Source: Patescibacteria group bacterium (lineage in GTDB: Bacteria; Patescibacteriota; Minisyncoccia; Phycocordibacterales; DATDWN01). Taken from it: DNA of 34,410 nucleotides. Where the stretch lies: assembly GCA_013816135.1 (NCBI GenBank), contig JACDEV010000009.1:1-34410 (forward strand), in the 5' to 3' direction. The notes beneath the pieces are model-generated. The model was not told the DNA's origin and made no database searches. It saw only the letters and a program-made list of their open reading frames with translations. Shown piece after piece: positions 21,895-29,946 of the stretch. A program made the position numbers and the translations under genes. Numbering within the stretch: position 1 is the first letter of the stretch; every line of letters begins with the position of its first letter.

Positions 21895-23241
21895 ATGAAA
21901 CGAACTTATATAAAGGATTTGAGCCAATTTGTCGGTCAGGAAGTGGTTATAAATGGCTGGGTAGATGTCAGACGTGACCAAGGGAAGATGGTCTTTATGG
22001 ATATGCGAGACATGTCTGGAAAAGTCCAGTGTGTAGTGCTTCCGAATCATGCAGAAGCTATTGAACAAGTTAAAGACGTAAGACTTGAATGGGCTTTGAA
22101 AGTAACTGGGTTGGTAAACAAGCGTCCTGAAAGAAATATAAAACAAGGTGTTCAGAATGGCGATATAGAAGTAGAGATTACAAAGGTAGAAGTTTTGGCT
22201 CAAGCTGCTCCGTTACCTTTTGATATGTCTATGGATGGTTACAATCTAGACTTGACTACTGAATTAGATAACAGAGCTCTGGTTTTAAGACAGCCAAAAG
22301 TTCAAGCTGTATTTAAAGTACAAGAAACAGTGATAGATTCTTTCCGTGAGTTCATGAAGAAAAATAATTTCTTTGAATTTCAGGCTCCGTCTATTACACC
22401 AGCTACAGCTGAAGGAGGAGCAGAAGTTTTTCAAATAGATTATTTTGATAAAAAAGCTTATCTAACACAGTCGCCACAGCTCTATAAGCAAATTGTCATG
22501 TCTGCTTTTGAAAGATGTTTTTCTGTAAACAAAGTTTTCAGAGCTGAACCATCTTCTACAACTCGACATCTTACCGAAATAGTTTCTCTTGATGCTGAAA
22601 TGGCATTCATAGATTCATGGACCGATGTTCGAGATATGGCAGAGGAGACTGTACGATATATGCTTAAGCAAATTGAAGAAAAAAACTCTGAACATCTTAA
22701 GATTTTGAATGCGACTATTCCCGTTATGATAGATAAAACGCCAACAATTACATTAGCTGAGCTCCAGCAAAAGATTTTTGATAAATCAGGACGTGACGTT
22801 CGAGGAGAAAAAGATACTAATCCTCAAGACGAAAGAGAAATTTGCGAGATAATCAAGGAAGAAACAGGCTCAGATTTCGTTTTTGTATATGGTTATCCAA
22901 CAAGAAAAAAACCTTTTTATGTTTTTCCAGATCCAGAAAATCCTGAATTCAATCAAGGAATGGATTTACTATGCAGAGGAGTTGAATGGTTGTCAGGAGG
23001 TAGAAGAGTAAATGAATATGAACAGCTCATGAAGCATGTTGAGACATGGGGAATGGACCCAAATAAAATAAAAATGTTTCTTCAGGCTTTCAAATATGCA
23101 GTTCCACCTGAAGGCGGATTTGCACTCGGAGCAGAACGTATAACTATGCAAGTACTAGGATTGAAAAATGTTCGTGAGGCCTCTATGTTTCCAAGAGACA
23201 TGAACCGAATCGATGAGAAACTGAACAATGACGGATATTAA
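21895..23241 (+). CDS. aspS: Aspartyl-tRNA synthetase, archaeal-type
   Basis: A 448-aa class II synthetase. An OB-fold anticodon-binding domain (1-110) contains VINGWVDVRRDQGKMVFMDMRD. Motif 2 is FRAEPSSTTRHLTEI and motif 3 lies in GGFALGAERITMQVLGLKNVREASMFPRD, ending in the AspRS-type PRDMNR. The protein lacks the large GAD insertion of standard bacterial AspRS (about 590 aa), so it is the short archaeal or eukaryal type. Such enzymes are often non-discriminating and also make Asp-tRNA-Asn for GatCAB; this is likely but unproven here. ATG 21895 is preferred to 21883 because MKRTYIKDL is the usual beginning. Confidence 0.94.
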   Translation: MKRTYIKDLSQFVGQEVVINGWVDVRRDQGKMVFMDMRDMSGKVQCVVLPNHAEAIEQVKDVRLEWALKVTGLVNKRPERNIKQGVQNGDIEVEITKVEVLAQAAPLPFDMSMDGYNLDLTTELDNRALVLRQPKVQAVFKVQETVIDSFREFMKKNNFFEFQAPSITPATAEGGAEVFQIDYFDKKAYLTQSPQLYKQIVMSAFERCFSVNKVFRAEPSSTTRHLTEIVSLDAEMAFIDSWTDVRDMAEETVRYMLKQIEEKNSEHLKILNATIPVMIDKTPTITLAELQQKIFDKSGRDVRGEKDTNPQDEREICEIIKEETGSDFVFVYGYPTRKKPFYVFPDPENPEFNQGMDLLCRGVEWLSGGRRVNEYEQLMKHVETWGMDPNKIKMFLQAFKYAVPPEGGFALGAERITMQVLGLKNVREASMFPRDMNRIDEKLNNDGY

Positions 23242-23271
23242 AAATCATACACTTATTATAACAATTACAAT

Positions 23272-24156
23272 ATGAGTGATTTAGAAAAACCATCTTTCGA
23301 TTATGAAGATGAAAATGATTTATTTAATAAAAAGTTTGAACTAAAAAAACTTGAATCTCATGGGACTGTGGTTGAATATGTTGATTTAATACCAGATAAC
23401 TCAGAATCAAACCCAGTTTTTTTAGCTCCTGGTTGGGCTGAAACACCAGAAACTTTTAAGGAAACCATAAAAACTATTTACAACTCTTGAAGAAGAATTG
23501 TATCTATAAAACATTCAAGTAAGAGAAGTAACTCATCTGATGATGGTCTAAGTTTAGAGATTCAGAAATCTGAAGCAATAACTGATGTAATAAATAAGAT
23601 AGGGATAGAAAAAGTATTGGGGGTAGGTCATTCGGAAGGTTGCATCAATCTTTTGCTCGCAGTTGAAAAAAATCCGGAAATATTTTCTAATATTATTTTG
23701 GTTGCTCCGGCAGGGTTGACTGGTCCAGATGGTTTTTTCTATATAATAGGCAGATTTCTTAAGAGTATCAAAGAATCAGATGAGAAAAATCTATATTATA
23801 ATGAAAAAAGTCAAAGGGTAATCACAACAATAAAAGAGACAAGTAAGTATCTAGTAAAAAATCCAACTAAGTCTTTTGGGGAAGTTTATGAAATATCTCA
23901 GAGTGATACTGTGGAATTATTAAAAAAGATACATGACATGGGCGTAGGAATAAGTATTATTCACGGCACTGAAGACGGTGTTTTTTCAATGGAAAAAATG
24001 CAAAATATAGTTAGCGCTGGGATAGTAGACGGTTTTTATTCAGTATCAGGTGATCACAATGAAATTTTTGTTTCTCCCGACAAATATGCCAAGTTAACAA
24101 TTAAGGCTGGTGAAGATTTAGAAAAAAGAAAGAAAGATGAATACAAAAAAGTCTAA
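23272..24156 (+). pseudogene. Alpha/beta hydrolase interrupted by in-frame TGA
   Basis: The frame runs for 295 codons with a single TGA at codon 73 (23488-23490). The first part contains VVEYVDLIPDNSE and VFLAPGWAETPETF, the oxyanion-side strand and loop of an alpha/beta hydrolase. After the TGA come the nucleophile elbow GVGHSEGC (Ser121), the acid Asp235 in HGTEDGVF and His262 in GDHNEIF, so every catalytic element survives. TGA falls in NS(TGA)RRIVSI, where family members usually have glycine, so a GGA to TGA change would explain it. The downstream part cannot work alone because it would start at the elbow. Options are a recent nonsense mutation, readthrough, or a sequencing error. The end overlaps the next gene by 20 bases. 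Confidence 0.8.
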
Positions 24157-24733
24157 AAGAATTGGTTTTGATTTGGATGATGTTTTGCTAAATTTTAATG
24201 AGGCACTACTGGATCACGCAAATAAAAAATACGATAAAAATGTTGAAAAAAAAGACATAAAAACATTTCTGTTCCTTGAGGAAAACTTCGGAATTCCTAC
24301 AGTAGATGCTATCAGCATGCTGGACAATTTCTTTTTCCATGATGATCATTTGAATGTTCTACCAGTGGAGGGAGCACAAGAGGTAGTTAAGAAATTAAGT
24401 GAGTATAACGAGCTGTTCATTATAACTGCAAAACCTGATGCATTAGAAGAAGTTACAAAGAAATGGTTAGAAAAGTATTTCACAGGTTTATTTGAAAATG
24501 TTCACTTTGCCAATCATTTTTTATCTGTTGATAAAAGAAGAAAAAAGTCAGAAATTTGTCTTGAATTGCAACTTGATTATTTTATTGATGACTCTATAGA
24601 TTATGCGACTGATGTTGCAAGTGTCGGCATTCCAGTACTACTTCTAGATACACCCTGGAATCAGACAGATAAATTACCTGAAAATATTACAAGAGTCTAT
24701 TCATGGACTGATATAGAAAAAAAATTGTTGTAA
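24137..24733 (+). CDS. HAD-superfamily phosphatase, 5'-nucleotidase-like
   Basis: A 198-aa HAD hydrolase. Motif I is IGFDLDDVLLNF (nucleophile Asp in DLDD), motif II is LFIITAKP, a lysine follows in RRKKSEI, and motif IV is YFIDDSIDYA. The helical cap between motifs I and II and the overall pattern resemble the NT5C/YqfW type that dephosphorylates nucleotides or acts on related small molecules; the substrate is not determined. It begins within the last 20 bases of the interrupted hydrolase, indicating co-transcription, and ends before a terminator. Confidence 0.85.
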   Translation: MNTKKSKRIGFDLDDVLLNFNEALLDHANKKYDKNVEKKDIKTFLFLEENFGIPTVDAISMLDNFFFHDDHLNVLPVEGAQEVVKKLSEYNELFIITAKPDALEEVTKKWLEKYFTGLFENVHFANHFLSVDKRRKKSEICLELQLDYFIDDSIDYATDVASVGIPVLLLDTPWNQTDKLPENITRVYSWTDIEKKLL

Positions 24734-24764
24734 GGATAAAACTTATCGATATTATTGTTAACTT

Positions 24765-24791
24765 AAAGGCAGTCCGATAGGACTGACTTTT
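24765..24791. terminator. Terminator between convergent genes
   Basis: CAGTCC (24770-24775), GATA loop, GGACTG (24780-24785), with flanking AAGG and CTTTT that extend the stem imperfectly. It serves the phosphatase gene and the convergent 70-aa gene. Confidence 0.75.
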
Positions 24792-24798
24792 GAAATTG

Positions 24799-25011
24799 CT
24801 AGTGTACTCTGCTGTTTTCGTATACCTTATCAAGATCATGCAAGAGCTTAATCTGCTCATCTTCAGTTGAATCCGTGTTTGACAAAGCTTCCTCCAGTTC
24901 TGATCGGTAATACCCCTCAACATCCTTTATATTCAAACCTTTTTCGCTGAGAATTTTACTTAACTCTCGCATCATATCTAGGACAAGTTCTGTTCTTCGA
25001 TCATCAGTCAT
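24799..25011 (-). CDS. Small acidic helical protein
   Basis: A 70-aa acidic protein with no recognised family. It is helical throughout, with an N-terminal TDDRRTELVLDMMRELSKIL and a C-terminal EDEQIKLLHDLDKVYENS. AAGGAG lies eight bases before the ATG, one of the strong Shine-Dalgarno sites in this window. A weak promoter may lie upstream (TTGCTT and TAAATA, 17 nt apart). It converges on the phosphatase gene and shares its terminator. Confidence 0.7.
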   Translation of the reverse strand: MTDDRRTELVLDMMRELSKILSEKGLNIKDVEGYYRSELEEALSNTDSTEDEQIKLLHDLDKVYENSRVH

Positions 25012-25101
25012 AACGACAACTCCTTAGTGTTCTTTTTATTATTTAACATTTTATATAGACTTAAGCAAATCCATTAATTATTTTTTGTATGTGATTATTT
25101 T

Positions 25102-25110
25102 TGCTATAAT
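25102..25110 (+). promoter_or_regulatory. Extended -10 promoter of scpA
   Basis: TGCTATAAT (from 25102) is an extended -10 with a perfect TATAAT at 25105-25110. Six bases separate it from ATG 25117, so the message should begin at the start codon. Confidence 0.75.
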
Positions 25111-25116
25111 CAATAA

Positions 25117-25845
25117 ATGGATTCAGATTTTCAAGTCAAAACTCACATATTTGAAGGACCGTTGGATACTTTACTTTCTCTTATTGAGAAGCGTAAGCTT
25201 TTTATAAATGATATTTCACTTGCTCAAGTTGCAGATGACTACATCGCATACATTAGAGGACTTGAGAATTTTCCTATTGCAGACTCAGCTCACTTCATCC
25301 TTATTGCCTCCACATTAGTTCTGATTAAATCAAAATCTCTGTTGCCTACGCTTACGCTAACAGAGGAGGAAGAGCACAGTATCGAGGATTTGGAAGCTAG
25401 ATTAAGGGAATATCAAAAATACAAAGCTTTGGCACTTCATTTGAAAGAAAGGTTTGGAATTCATACAGAATATTTCAGACTACCTTCAAAGGAAAAGAAG
25501 GTAGTCTTTACTCCAGATAGCAACATTTCTATTCAAAGAATCGAAGAAACAATCACAGCAGTTATACTTCAGATACCTAAAAAAGAAATTGTTCCGAAGG
25601 CAGTGGTAAAACAAATAGTAAGTCTCGAGGAAACGATTGAAAACCTTACAAAGAGAATAACTGAAAGCATGAAGATGAGTTTCAAAGATTTTGCTGGAAT
25701 AGGCAAAGCCGAGAAAGTAAATGTGATAGTAAGTTTCTTGGCTATGCTAGAATTAGTGAAGCAAGGAATAATTCATGTAAGACAAGATAGGGAATTCCAT
25801 GATATTGAAATGGAAACTCATACTATAACCACTCCTAGATACTAA
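25117..25845 (+). CDS. scpA: Segregation and condensation protein A
   Basis: A 242-aa ScpA (kleisin), which bridges the SMC heads in the bacterial condensin complex. The N-terminal block FEGPLDTLLSLIEKRKLFINDISLAQVADDY is the family signature, followed by LVLIKSKSLLP. The C-terminal winged helix begins near VNVIVSFLAMLELVKQGIIHVRQD, the usual SMC-head-binding end. It is the first gene of a four-gene operon that also contains scpB. No smc gene is in the window. Confidence 0.96.
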   Translation: MDSDFQVKTHIFEGPLDTLLSLIEKRKLFINDISLAQVADDYIAYIRGLENFPIADSAHFILIASTLVLIKSKSLLPTLTLTEEEEHSIEDLEARLREYQKYKALALHLKERFGIHTEYFRLPSKEKKVVFTPDSNISIQRIEETITAVILQIPKKEIVPKAVVKQIVSLEETIENLTKRITESMKMSFKDFAGIGKAEKVNVIVSFLAMLELVKQGIIHVRQDREFHDIEMETHTITTPRY

Positions 25846-25851
25846 TTTACT

Positions 25852-26187
25852 ATGTCGAGTTTAATTTCGTTCATTATAATAATTTGCTTAGCTATTGTTG
25901 GTGTATCTGCTGATTATTTTATAAAGCTTTCTGGAAATAGCGAAAAATACATAATTATATCTTACTTTTTTATTGGAATGGTTATTTATGCTCTGACTGC
26001 TTTTGGTTGGTTTTATGTAATGAAGAATACAAGACTTAGTGTGTTAGGTATTATTTATTCAGTTAGCACAAGCGTTTTATTGTTGATGATAGGAGTTATC
26101 TTTTTTAAAGAACAGCTAACCGTGTATAATGTGATTGGTGTAGTTTTAGGAATTATTTCTATTATTTTTCTGTTTAAATTTTCTTAA
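25852..26187 (+). CDS. Small four-helix transporter, SMR/EamA-like
   Basis: A 111-aa integral membrane protein with four hydrophobic segments (about 3-22, 33-55, 62-82, 90-109), the size and layout of small multidrug resistance (EmrE-like) proteins or a half EamA unit. The last part, YNVIGVVLGIISIIFLF, matches the family's glycine-rich final helix, and FFKEQLT is the usual loop before it. The conserved EmrE Glu14 position has no clear equivalent; Asp21 may serve. Substrate is unknown. It sits six bases after scpA and one base before scpB, an unusual insertion. Confidence 0.75.
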   Translation: MSSLISFIIIICLAIVGVSADYFIKLSGNSEKYIIISYFFIGMVIYALTAFGWFYVMKNTRLSVLGIIYSVSTSVLLLMIGVIFFKEQLTVYNVIGVVLGIISIIFLFKFS

Positions 26188-26188
26188 C

Positions 26189-26755
26189 ATGTCTGATAAA
26201 ACTTCCATATCAAATTCAATAGAAGCAATACTTTTTTACCTTGCAGAACCAGTAAAGATAAGTTTTTTGGCTAAAACGTTAGAAGTTTCCGATGAAGAGA
26301 TAACTTCATCAATTCAAGAACTGAAAGGTAGTCTTTCAACACGAGGATTGAGACTGGTTGAAAATGAAAATGAAATCTTTCTAGTGACAGCTCCTGAGTT
26401 CTCACTTCTTATTGAAAAAATGATAAAAGAAGAAAGAGAGCGTGATCTTGGAAGGGCAGGAATAGAAACACTATCTATAATTGCTTACAAAGGTCCAGTT
26501 TCGCGAAAAGAAATTGATTATATTCGTGGAGTAAACTCTCAATATGCTTTACGTAATCTATTACTCCGAGGCTTGGTAGAAAAAAAGAGCAACGCGAATG
26601 ATGAACGCATGCTAGTTTACAGTATTACCGGAGACACTTTGAGATTTTTGGGACTTAGTAATGTATCTGAATTACCAGAATACATTGAAACAAATAGGAA
26701 ACTAGAAGTAACGGAAGAAATAGAAGAAAAAGAATCAGATGAACATTCAGAATAA
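26189..26755 (+). CDS. scpB: Segregation and condensation protein B
   Basis: A 188-aa ScpB, a dimeric winged-helix partner of ScpA in SMC-ScpAB. SIEAILFYLAEPVKISFLAKTLEVS is the first winged-helix unit, and GIETLSIIAYKGPVSRKEIDYIRGVNSQYALRNLLLRGLVE is the strongly conserved second unit. The acidic tail (VTEEIEEKESDEHSE) is not conserved. Its last 17 bases overlap the start of the carboxypeptidase gene. Confidence 0.96.
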   Translation: MSDKTSISNSIEAILFYLAEPVKISFLAKTLEVSDEEITSSIQELKGSLSTRGLRLVENENEIFLVTAPEFSLLIEKMIKEERERDLGRAGIETLSIIAYKGPVSRKEIDYIRGVNSQYALRNLLLRGLVEKKSNANDERMLVYSITGDTLRFLGLSNVSELPEYIETNRKLEVTEEIEEKESDEHSE

Positions 26756-27698
26756 CGAGGAATCAGAGAAAATATCAAAAAAGTTACTTATTTTTGACGG
26801 AATAATGGTCGTTGTTCTTTTGATTATGGTTTTTGCTGTGTATGGATCTTTGCATCCAAACTTAAAGGTTGAGATCAACAAAAATAATAAAGCTATATCG
26901 CAATCAAATCCTTTTAGTAAATTATTATTGAAATCTAAAGCTGTTTATGTGTTAGATGTAAAAACAAATAAAGTAATGTTTCAGCTCAATAGCTCAACTC
27001 CACTTCCATTGGCGTCTATAACAAAATTGATGATGGCATATACTGCTGCAGATCTAGTTTCAGTAAATTCTAAGATAACAGTGCAAAAGGAATTTCTTGA
27101 AGAAGAAGGTGATACTGGTCTATTAGCAGATGAAACTTGGAAACTCCAGGATCTTTTAGATTTTTCTTTACTTGTTTCTTCAAATGATGGTGCTAGGACG
27201 ATAGCTTCTGTTGTTGGAGCATTAAGTTTGCATACAGATAACTATGATCTAGGGCGTAAAGATTTTATTACAAAAATGAATAACAATGCTCAAAAAATGG
27301 GATTGAAGCAGACTTATTTCCTAAACGAAAGTGGGTTAGATGAGAACGGTACTAGTGGGGGATATGGTTCAGCTGAAGATATTGCCAACCTGATGAGTTA
27401 TATATTAGAAAACAAACCAAAATTACTAGAAGCCACTAAGTATCATATTTCTAGCATAAATTCTCTTATTCAAACTCATGTTGCAGAAAATACCAATACT
27501 GGAATGGAAAATATCCCTGGACTTTTGGCTTCCAAAACTGGATACACTGATCTCGCTGGCGGAAATCTCGCTATTGCATTTGATGCTTCTATCGGTAGAC
27601 CTATTATTGTAGTTGTTCTTGGCTCAACTATTGATGGTCGCTTTGATGATGTTTATAAACTGGTTAAAGCTAGTTTGGAATATATTTACAAAAATTGA
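26739..27698 (+). CDS. D-alanyl-D-alanine carboxypeptidase (S11 family)
   Basis: A 319-aa penicillin-binding protein of the DacA type, which trims the terminal D-Ala of peptidoglycan stem peptides. Residues about 14-37 are a membrane anchor or uncleaved signal. Active-site motifs are SITK (Ser93, Lys96), SSN (147-149) and KTG (266-268). The C-terminal PBP5-type domain is missing, so it is the short form. It is translationally coupled to scpB. The TGA stop is immediately followed by a terminator, so TGA is a true stop. Confidence 0.93.
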   Translation: MNIQNNEESEKISKKLLIFDGIMVVVLLIMVFAVYGSLHPNLKVEINKNNKAISQSNPFSKLLLKSKAVYVLDVKTNKVMFQLNSSTPLPLASITKLMMAYTAADLVSVNSKITVQKEFLEEEGDTGLLADETWKLQDLLDFSLLVSSNDGARTIASVVGALSLHTDNYDLGRKDFITKMNNNAQKMGLKQTYFLNESGLDENGTSGGYGSAEDIANLMSYILENKPKLLEATKYHISSINSLIQTHVAENTNTGMENIPGLLASKTGYTDLAGGNLAIAFDASIGRPIIVVVLGSTIDGRFDDVYKLVKASLEYIYKN

Positions 27699-27727
27699 AA
27701 AAGAGTACCGCGGCGGTACTCTTTTTC
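27698..27727. terminator. Bidirectional terminator touching the carboxypeptidase stop
   Basis: AAAAAGAGTACCG (27698-27710), three-base loop, CGGTACTCTTTTT (27714-27726). The stem starts at the last base of the TGA stop codon; T runs are present on both strands. Confidence 0.92.
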
Positions 27728-27733
27728 TCGCGT

Positions 27734-27994
27734 CTAGTCGAGTCGGATTGTCGAACCTTTCAGCACTCCGGAACAGACCGTTCCAGTGACTGTTTTTCCG
27801 GTTGGTCCTTTGGCTCGGAAACCGGTGTGGAAAGCATCATCTTCTGAACAGGAGAAGGCCTTGTAGCCTGTCCAGGTGATGTCGGTGTATCCAGCGCCTG
27901 TCAGAGCACGCTTTGCGTCTGATTCAGATGTGCATGCCGACGACCCTAACACCAGAGCGAGCGTGAGAATGAAAAGAGCAATTCTGAATTTCAT
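27734..27994 (-). CDS. Small secreted protein or lipoprotein, phage/proteobacterial style
   Basis: An 86-aa protein with a typical signal peptide (MKFRIALFILTLALVLGSSAC) ending at a cysteine that may be a lipid site, although the -3 position is not the usual Leu. The mature part holds ALTGAGYTDITWTGYKAFSC, FHTGFRAKGPTGKTVTG and CSGVLKGSTIRLD, with three more or less conserved cysteines or cysteine pairs. From memory this looks like small lipoproteins common in proteobacteria and their phages, which would be horizontal transfer; not verified. TTGGAGG lies four bases before the ATG and the gene is much richer in G+C than its neighbours. The promoter is TTGACT, 16 nt, TATAAT. Confidence 0.75.
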   Translation of the reverse strand: MKFRIALFILTLALVLGSSACTSESDAKRALTGAGYTDITWTGYKAFSCSEDDAFHTGFRAKGPTGKTVTGTVCSGVLKGSTIRLD

Positions 27995-28019
27995 CAGTCC
28001 TCCAATATGGTTTATTAGT

Positions 28020-28047
28020 ATTATACATTATTATAATATAAAGTCAA
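28020..28047 (-). promoter_or_regulatory. Promoter of the small secreted protein gene
   Basis: On the minus strand TTGACT (28047-28042), 16-nt spacer, TATAAT (28025-28020). The leader is about 20 nt and includes TTGGAGG. Confidence 0.65.
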
Positions 28048-28068
28048 ATAATTATTTTACCTATATTC

Positions 28069-28098
28069 TTGGACACTTTTTAGACTTTTAGTTATACT
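28069..28098 (+). promoter_or_regulatory. Promoter of asnB, leaderless
   Basis: TTGGAC (28069-28074), 18-nt spacer, TATACT (28093-28098), then six bases to ATG 28105. The six bases (CAATAA) are identical to those between the -10 box and start of scpA. Confidence 0.7.
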
Positions 28099-28104
28099 CA
28101 ATAA

Positions 28105-29946
28105 ATGTGCGGAATAGCTGGCTTAATTGACCCTAAAATATCAAATAAAGAGAAGGTGATTGGAGATATGGTGTCTGCAATTGTTCATCGAGGACCGGAT
28201 AACGATGGTTTTTATGTTGATGGAAATGTGGGACTTGGTATGAGACGCTTATCTATAATTGACTTAGCTACTGGAGAACAGCCTATTACCTCCAAAGATG
28301 GAACCTTACTTATATTTTTCAATGGGGAAATATACAATTTTAAAGAGTTACGAGAAGATCTAGTTGTCCGAGGTTATGCTTTTAAAACTCACTCTGATAC
28401 GGAGGTAATTTTGCATATGTATGAGGAGTACGGGGAAAAAATGCTTACAAAGCTAAGGGGAATGTTTACCTTCTGCATTTATCACACTATCGATAAAAAA
28501 ATATTTATTGCCAGAGATTTTTTTGGAATAAAACCATTATACTATCTTTTACAAGGTGAGAAAATTGTTGGATTTTCATCGGAAATTAAAAGTTTTTTGC
28601 AATTTCCCGGATTTAAAAAAGAGATAAATGACAATGCAGTCTACAACTATTTGTCTTTTCAATATAACCCCCTTATAGAAACTTTTTTTAAAAATGTATT
28701 CAAACTTCCTCCTGGACACTTCCTTTCAATTGATTTAAATAACAATCGAACTGAGATAAAAAAATACTGGTCATTTGATTTTTCTCCTGAAGAAAGACTT
28801 TCTGAAGATAAGACTAGAGAGAAAATATATGAAACTATGAAGGACTCTGTCGAGCACCATATGATTGCAGATGTTCCAGTCGGAGCATTTCTTTCAGGTG
28901 GAATTGATAGCAGCATCATCACTACTTTGATGCAAAAAATAAGAGGGGAGAGAAAAATAAAAACTTTTACAGTTGGATTTAGCACTTTAACAGAAGGGAA
29001 TGAAGCAAAAGAAACTTCTAATTTTCTTGGCACAGATCACACGGAAATAAAAATAGGCCCAGAGGAGTATTTCAAAGTATTACCGAAAGCAGTTTACCAT
29101 TTCGATGAACCAGTTGCAGATCCTTCAGCTATTGGATTGTATTTTGTTGCAAGAGAAGCAAGAAAGCATGTCAAAGTAGTTTTGTCAGGTGAAGGAGCAG
29201 ATGAGCTTTTTGGTGGTTATAATATTTATCTTGCACCAATTGCAAGAGAAAAAATGATTTGGTTACCCAAATCTTTTATAAGTTTATTTATCAACCTACC
29301 GTTTTCTTTTTTTGGAAAGAATTATTTAAAAAGAGTTAGTATGAGATTAGAAGATTGGTACATTGGTAACGCCTCTATTTTTAATAAAAAAGAAGTAGAT
29401 CTTCTGTGGAAAGATAGGAGAAAAAATGAAGTCAAAACACTTTCATTGGACTCTCTTTACAAACAAGCTTCTGCTTTAAACGATTCCGAAAAAATGCAGT
29501 ATATAGATATTAATACTTGGCTAGTAGGGGATATCTTAGCAAAAGCCGACAAGATGACTATGGCTAATTCCTTGGAATTACGTGTGCCATTTTTGGATAT
29601 TGAAGTAGCTAAGCTAGCCAGAACACTTCCTGCAAAATTCAAATGGAAAAATGGAGTAACAAAATATTTATTGAGAGAAGCTTTTCAAAAAATTATTCCA
29701 GAAAACACACGAAATAGAAAAAAACTAGGTTTTCCTACTCCAATAAGAGATTGGTTTACCAAGGATAGAACAGATGTTTACGATACGATTTTGGATAACG
29801 AATATATAAATACCCACCTCAATACAAAAAATATTAGAAATTTAATTGATGAGCATATAGCAAAAAAAGTCGATAATTCCAGAAAAATTTACCTCTTACT
29901 TATGTTGGCAATATGGTATGATGTTTTTATAAAGCAAAAAGTATGA
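28105..29946 (+). CDS. asnB: Glutamine-dependent asparagine synthetase-type amidotransferase
   Basis: A 613-aa AsnB-family enzyme. The class II glutaminase domain begins MCGIAGL with nucleophile Cys2 and continues with RRLSIIDL and NGEIYNF. The synthetase domain has the PP-loop in AFLSGGIDSSIIT and later GEGADELFGGYNIY and DGVTKYLLRE-like NGVTKYLLREAF. The family makes Asn from Asp, but some members (B. subtilis AsnB, Corynebacterium LtsA) amidate meso-diaminopimelate in peptidoglycan. Its TGA stop overlaps the mraY ATG (ATGA), which favours a cell-wall role, though this is inference. Confidence 0.93.
   Translation: MCGIAGLIDPKISNKEKVIGDMVSAIVHRGPDNDGFYVDGNVGLGMRRLSIIDLATGEQPITSKDGTLLIFFNGEIYNFKELREDLVVRGYAFKTHSDTEVILHMYEEYGEKMLTKLRGMFTFCIYHTIDKKIFIARDFFGIKPLYYLLQGEKIVGFSSEIKSFLQFPGFKKEINDNAVYNYLSFQYNPLIETFFKNVFKLPPGHFLSIDLNNNRTEIKKYWSFDFSPEERLSEDKTREKIYETMKDSVEHHMIADVPVGAFLSGGIDSSIITTLMQKIRGERKIKTFTVGFSTLTEGNEAKETSNFLGTDHTEIKIGPEEYFKVLPKAVYHFDEPVADPSAIGLYFVAREARKHVKVVLSGEGADELFGGYNIYLAPIAREKMIWLPKSFISLFINLPFSFFGKNYLKRVSMRLEDWYIGNASIFNKKEVDLLWKDRRKNEVKTLSLDSLYKQASALNDSEKMQYIDINTWLVGDILAKADKMTMANSLELRVPFLDIEVAKLARTLPAKFKWKNGVTKYLLREAFQKIIPENTRNRKKLGFPTPIRDWFTKDRTDVYDTILDNEYINTHLNTKNIRNLIDEHIAKKVDNSRKIYLLLMLAIWYDVFIKQKV

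Noticed and set aside
21802-22203. 133-aa minus-strand ORF over the start of aspS
   Set aside because: It is antisense to the AspRS OB-fold domain, has no start signal, and its sequence is low-complexity Tyr/Phe/Ile-rich.
23488-23490. Genetic code 25 (TGA as glycine)
   Set aside because: dnaB, asnB, the carboxypeptidase and the gene ending at 2782 all stop at TGA in the expected place, three of them with a terminator or an ATGA/TGATG overlap directly after.
28659-29033. 124-aa minus-strand ORF inside asnB
   Set aside because: It is a shadow of the AsnB PP-loop region without promoter or ribosome binding site.
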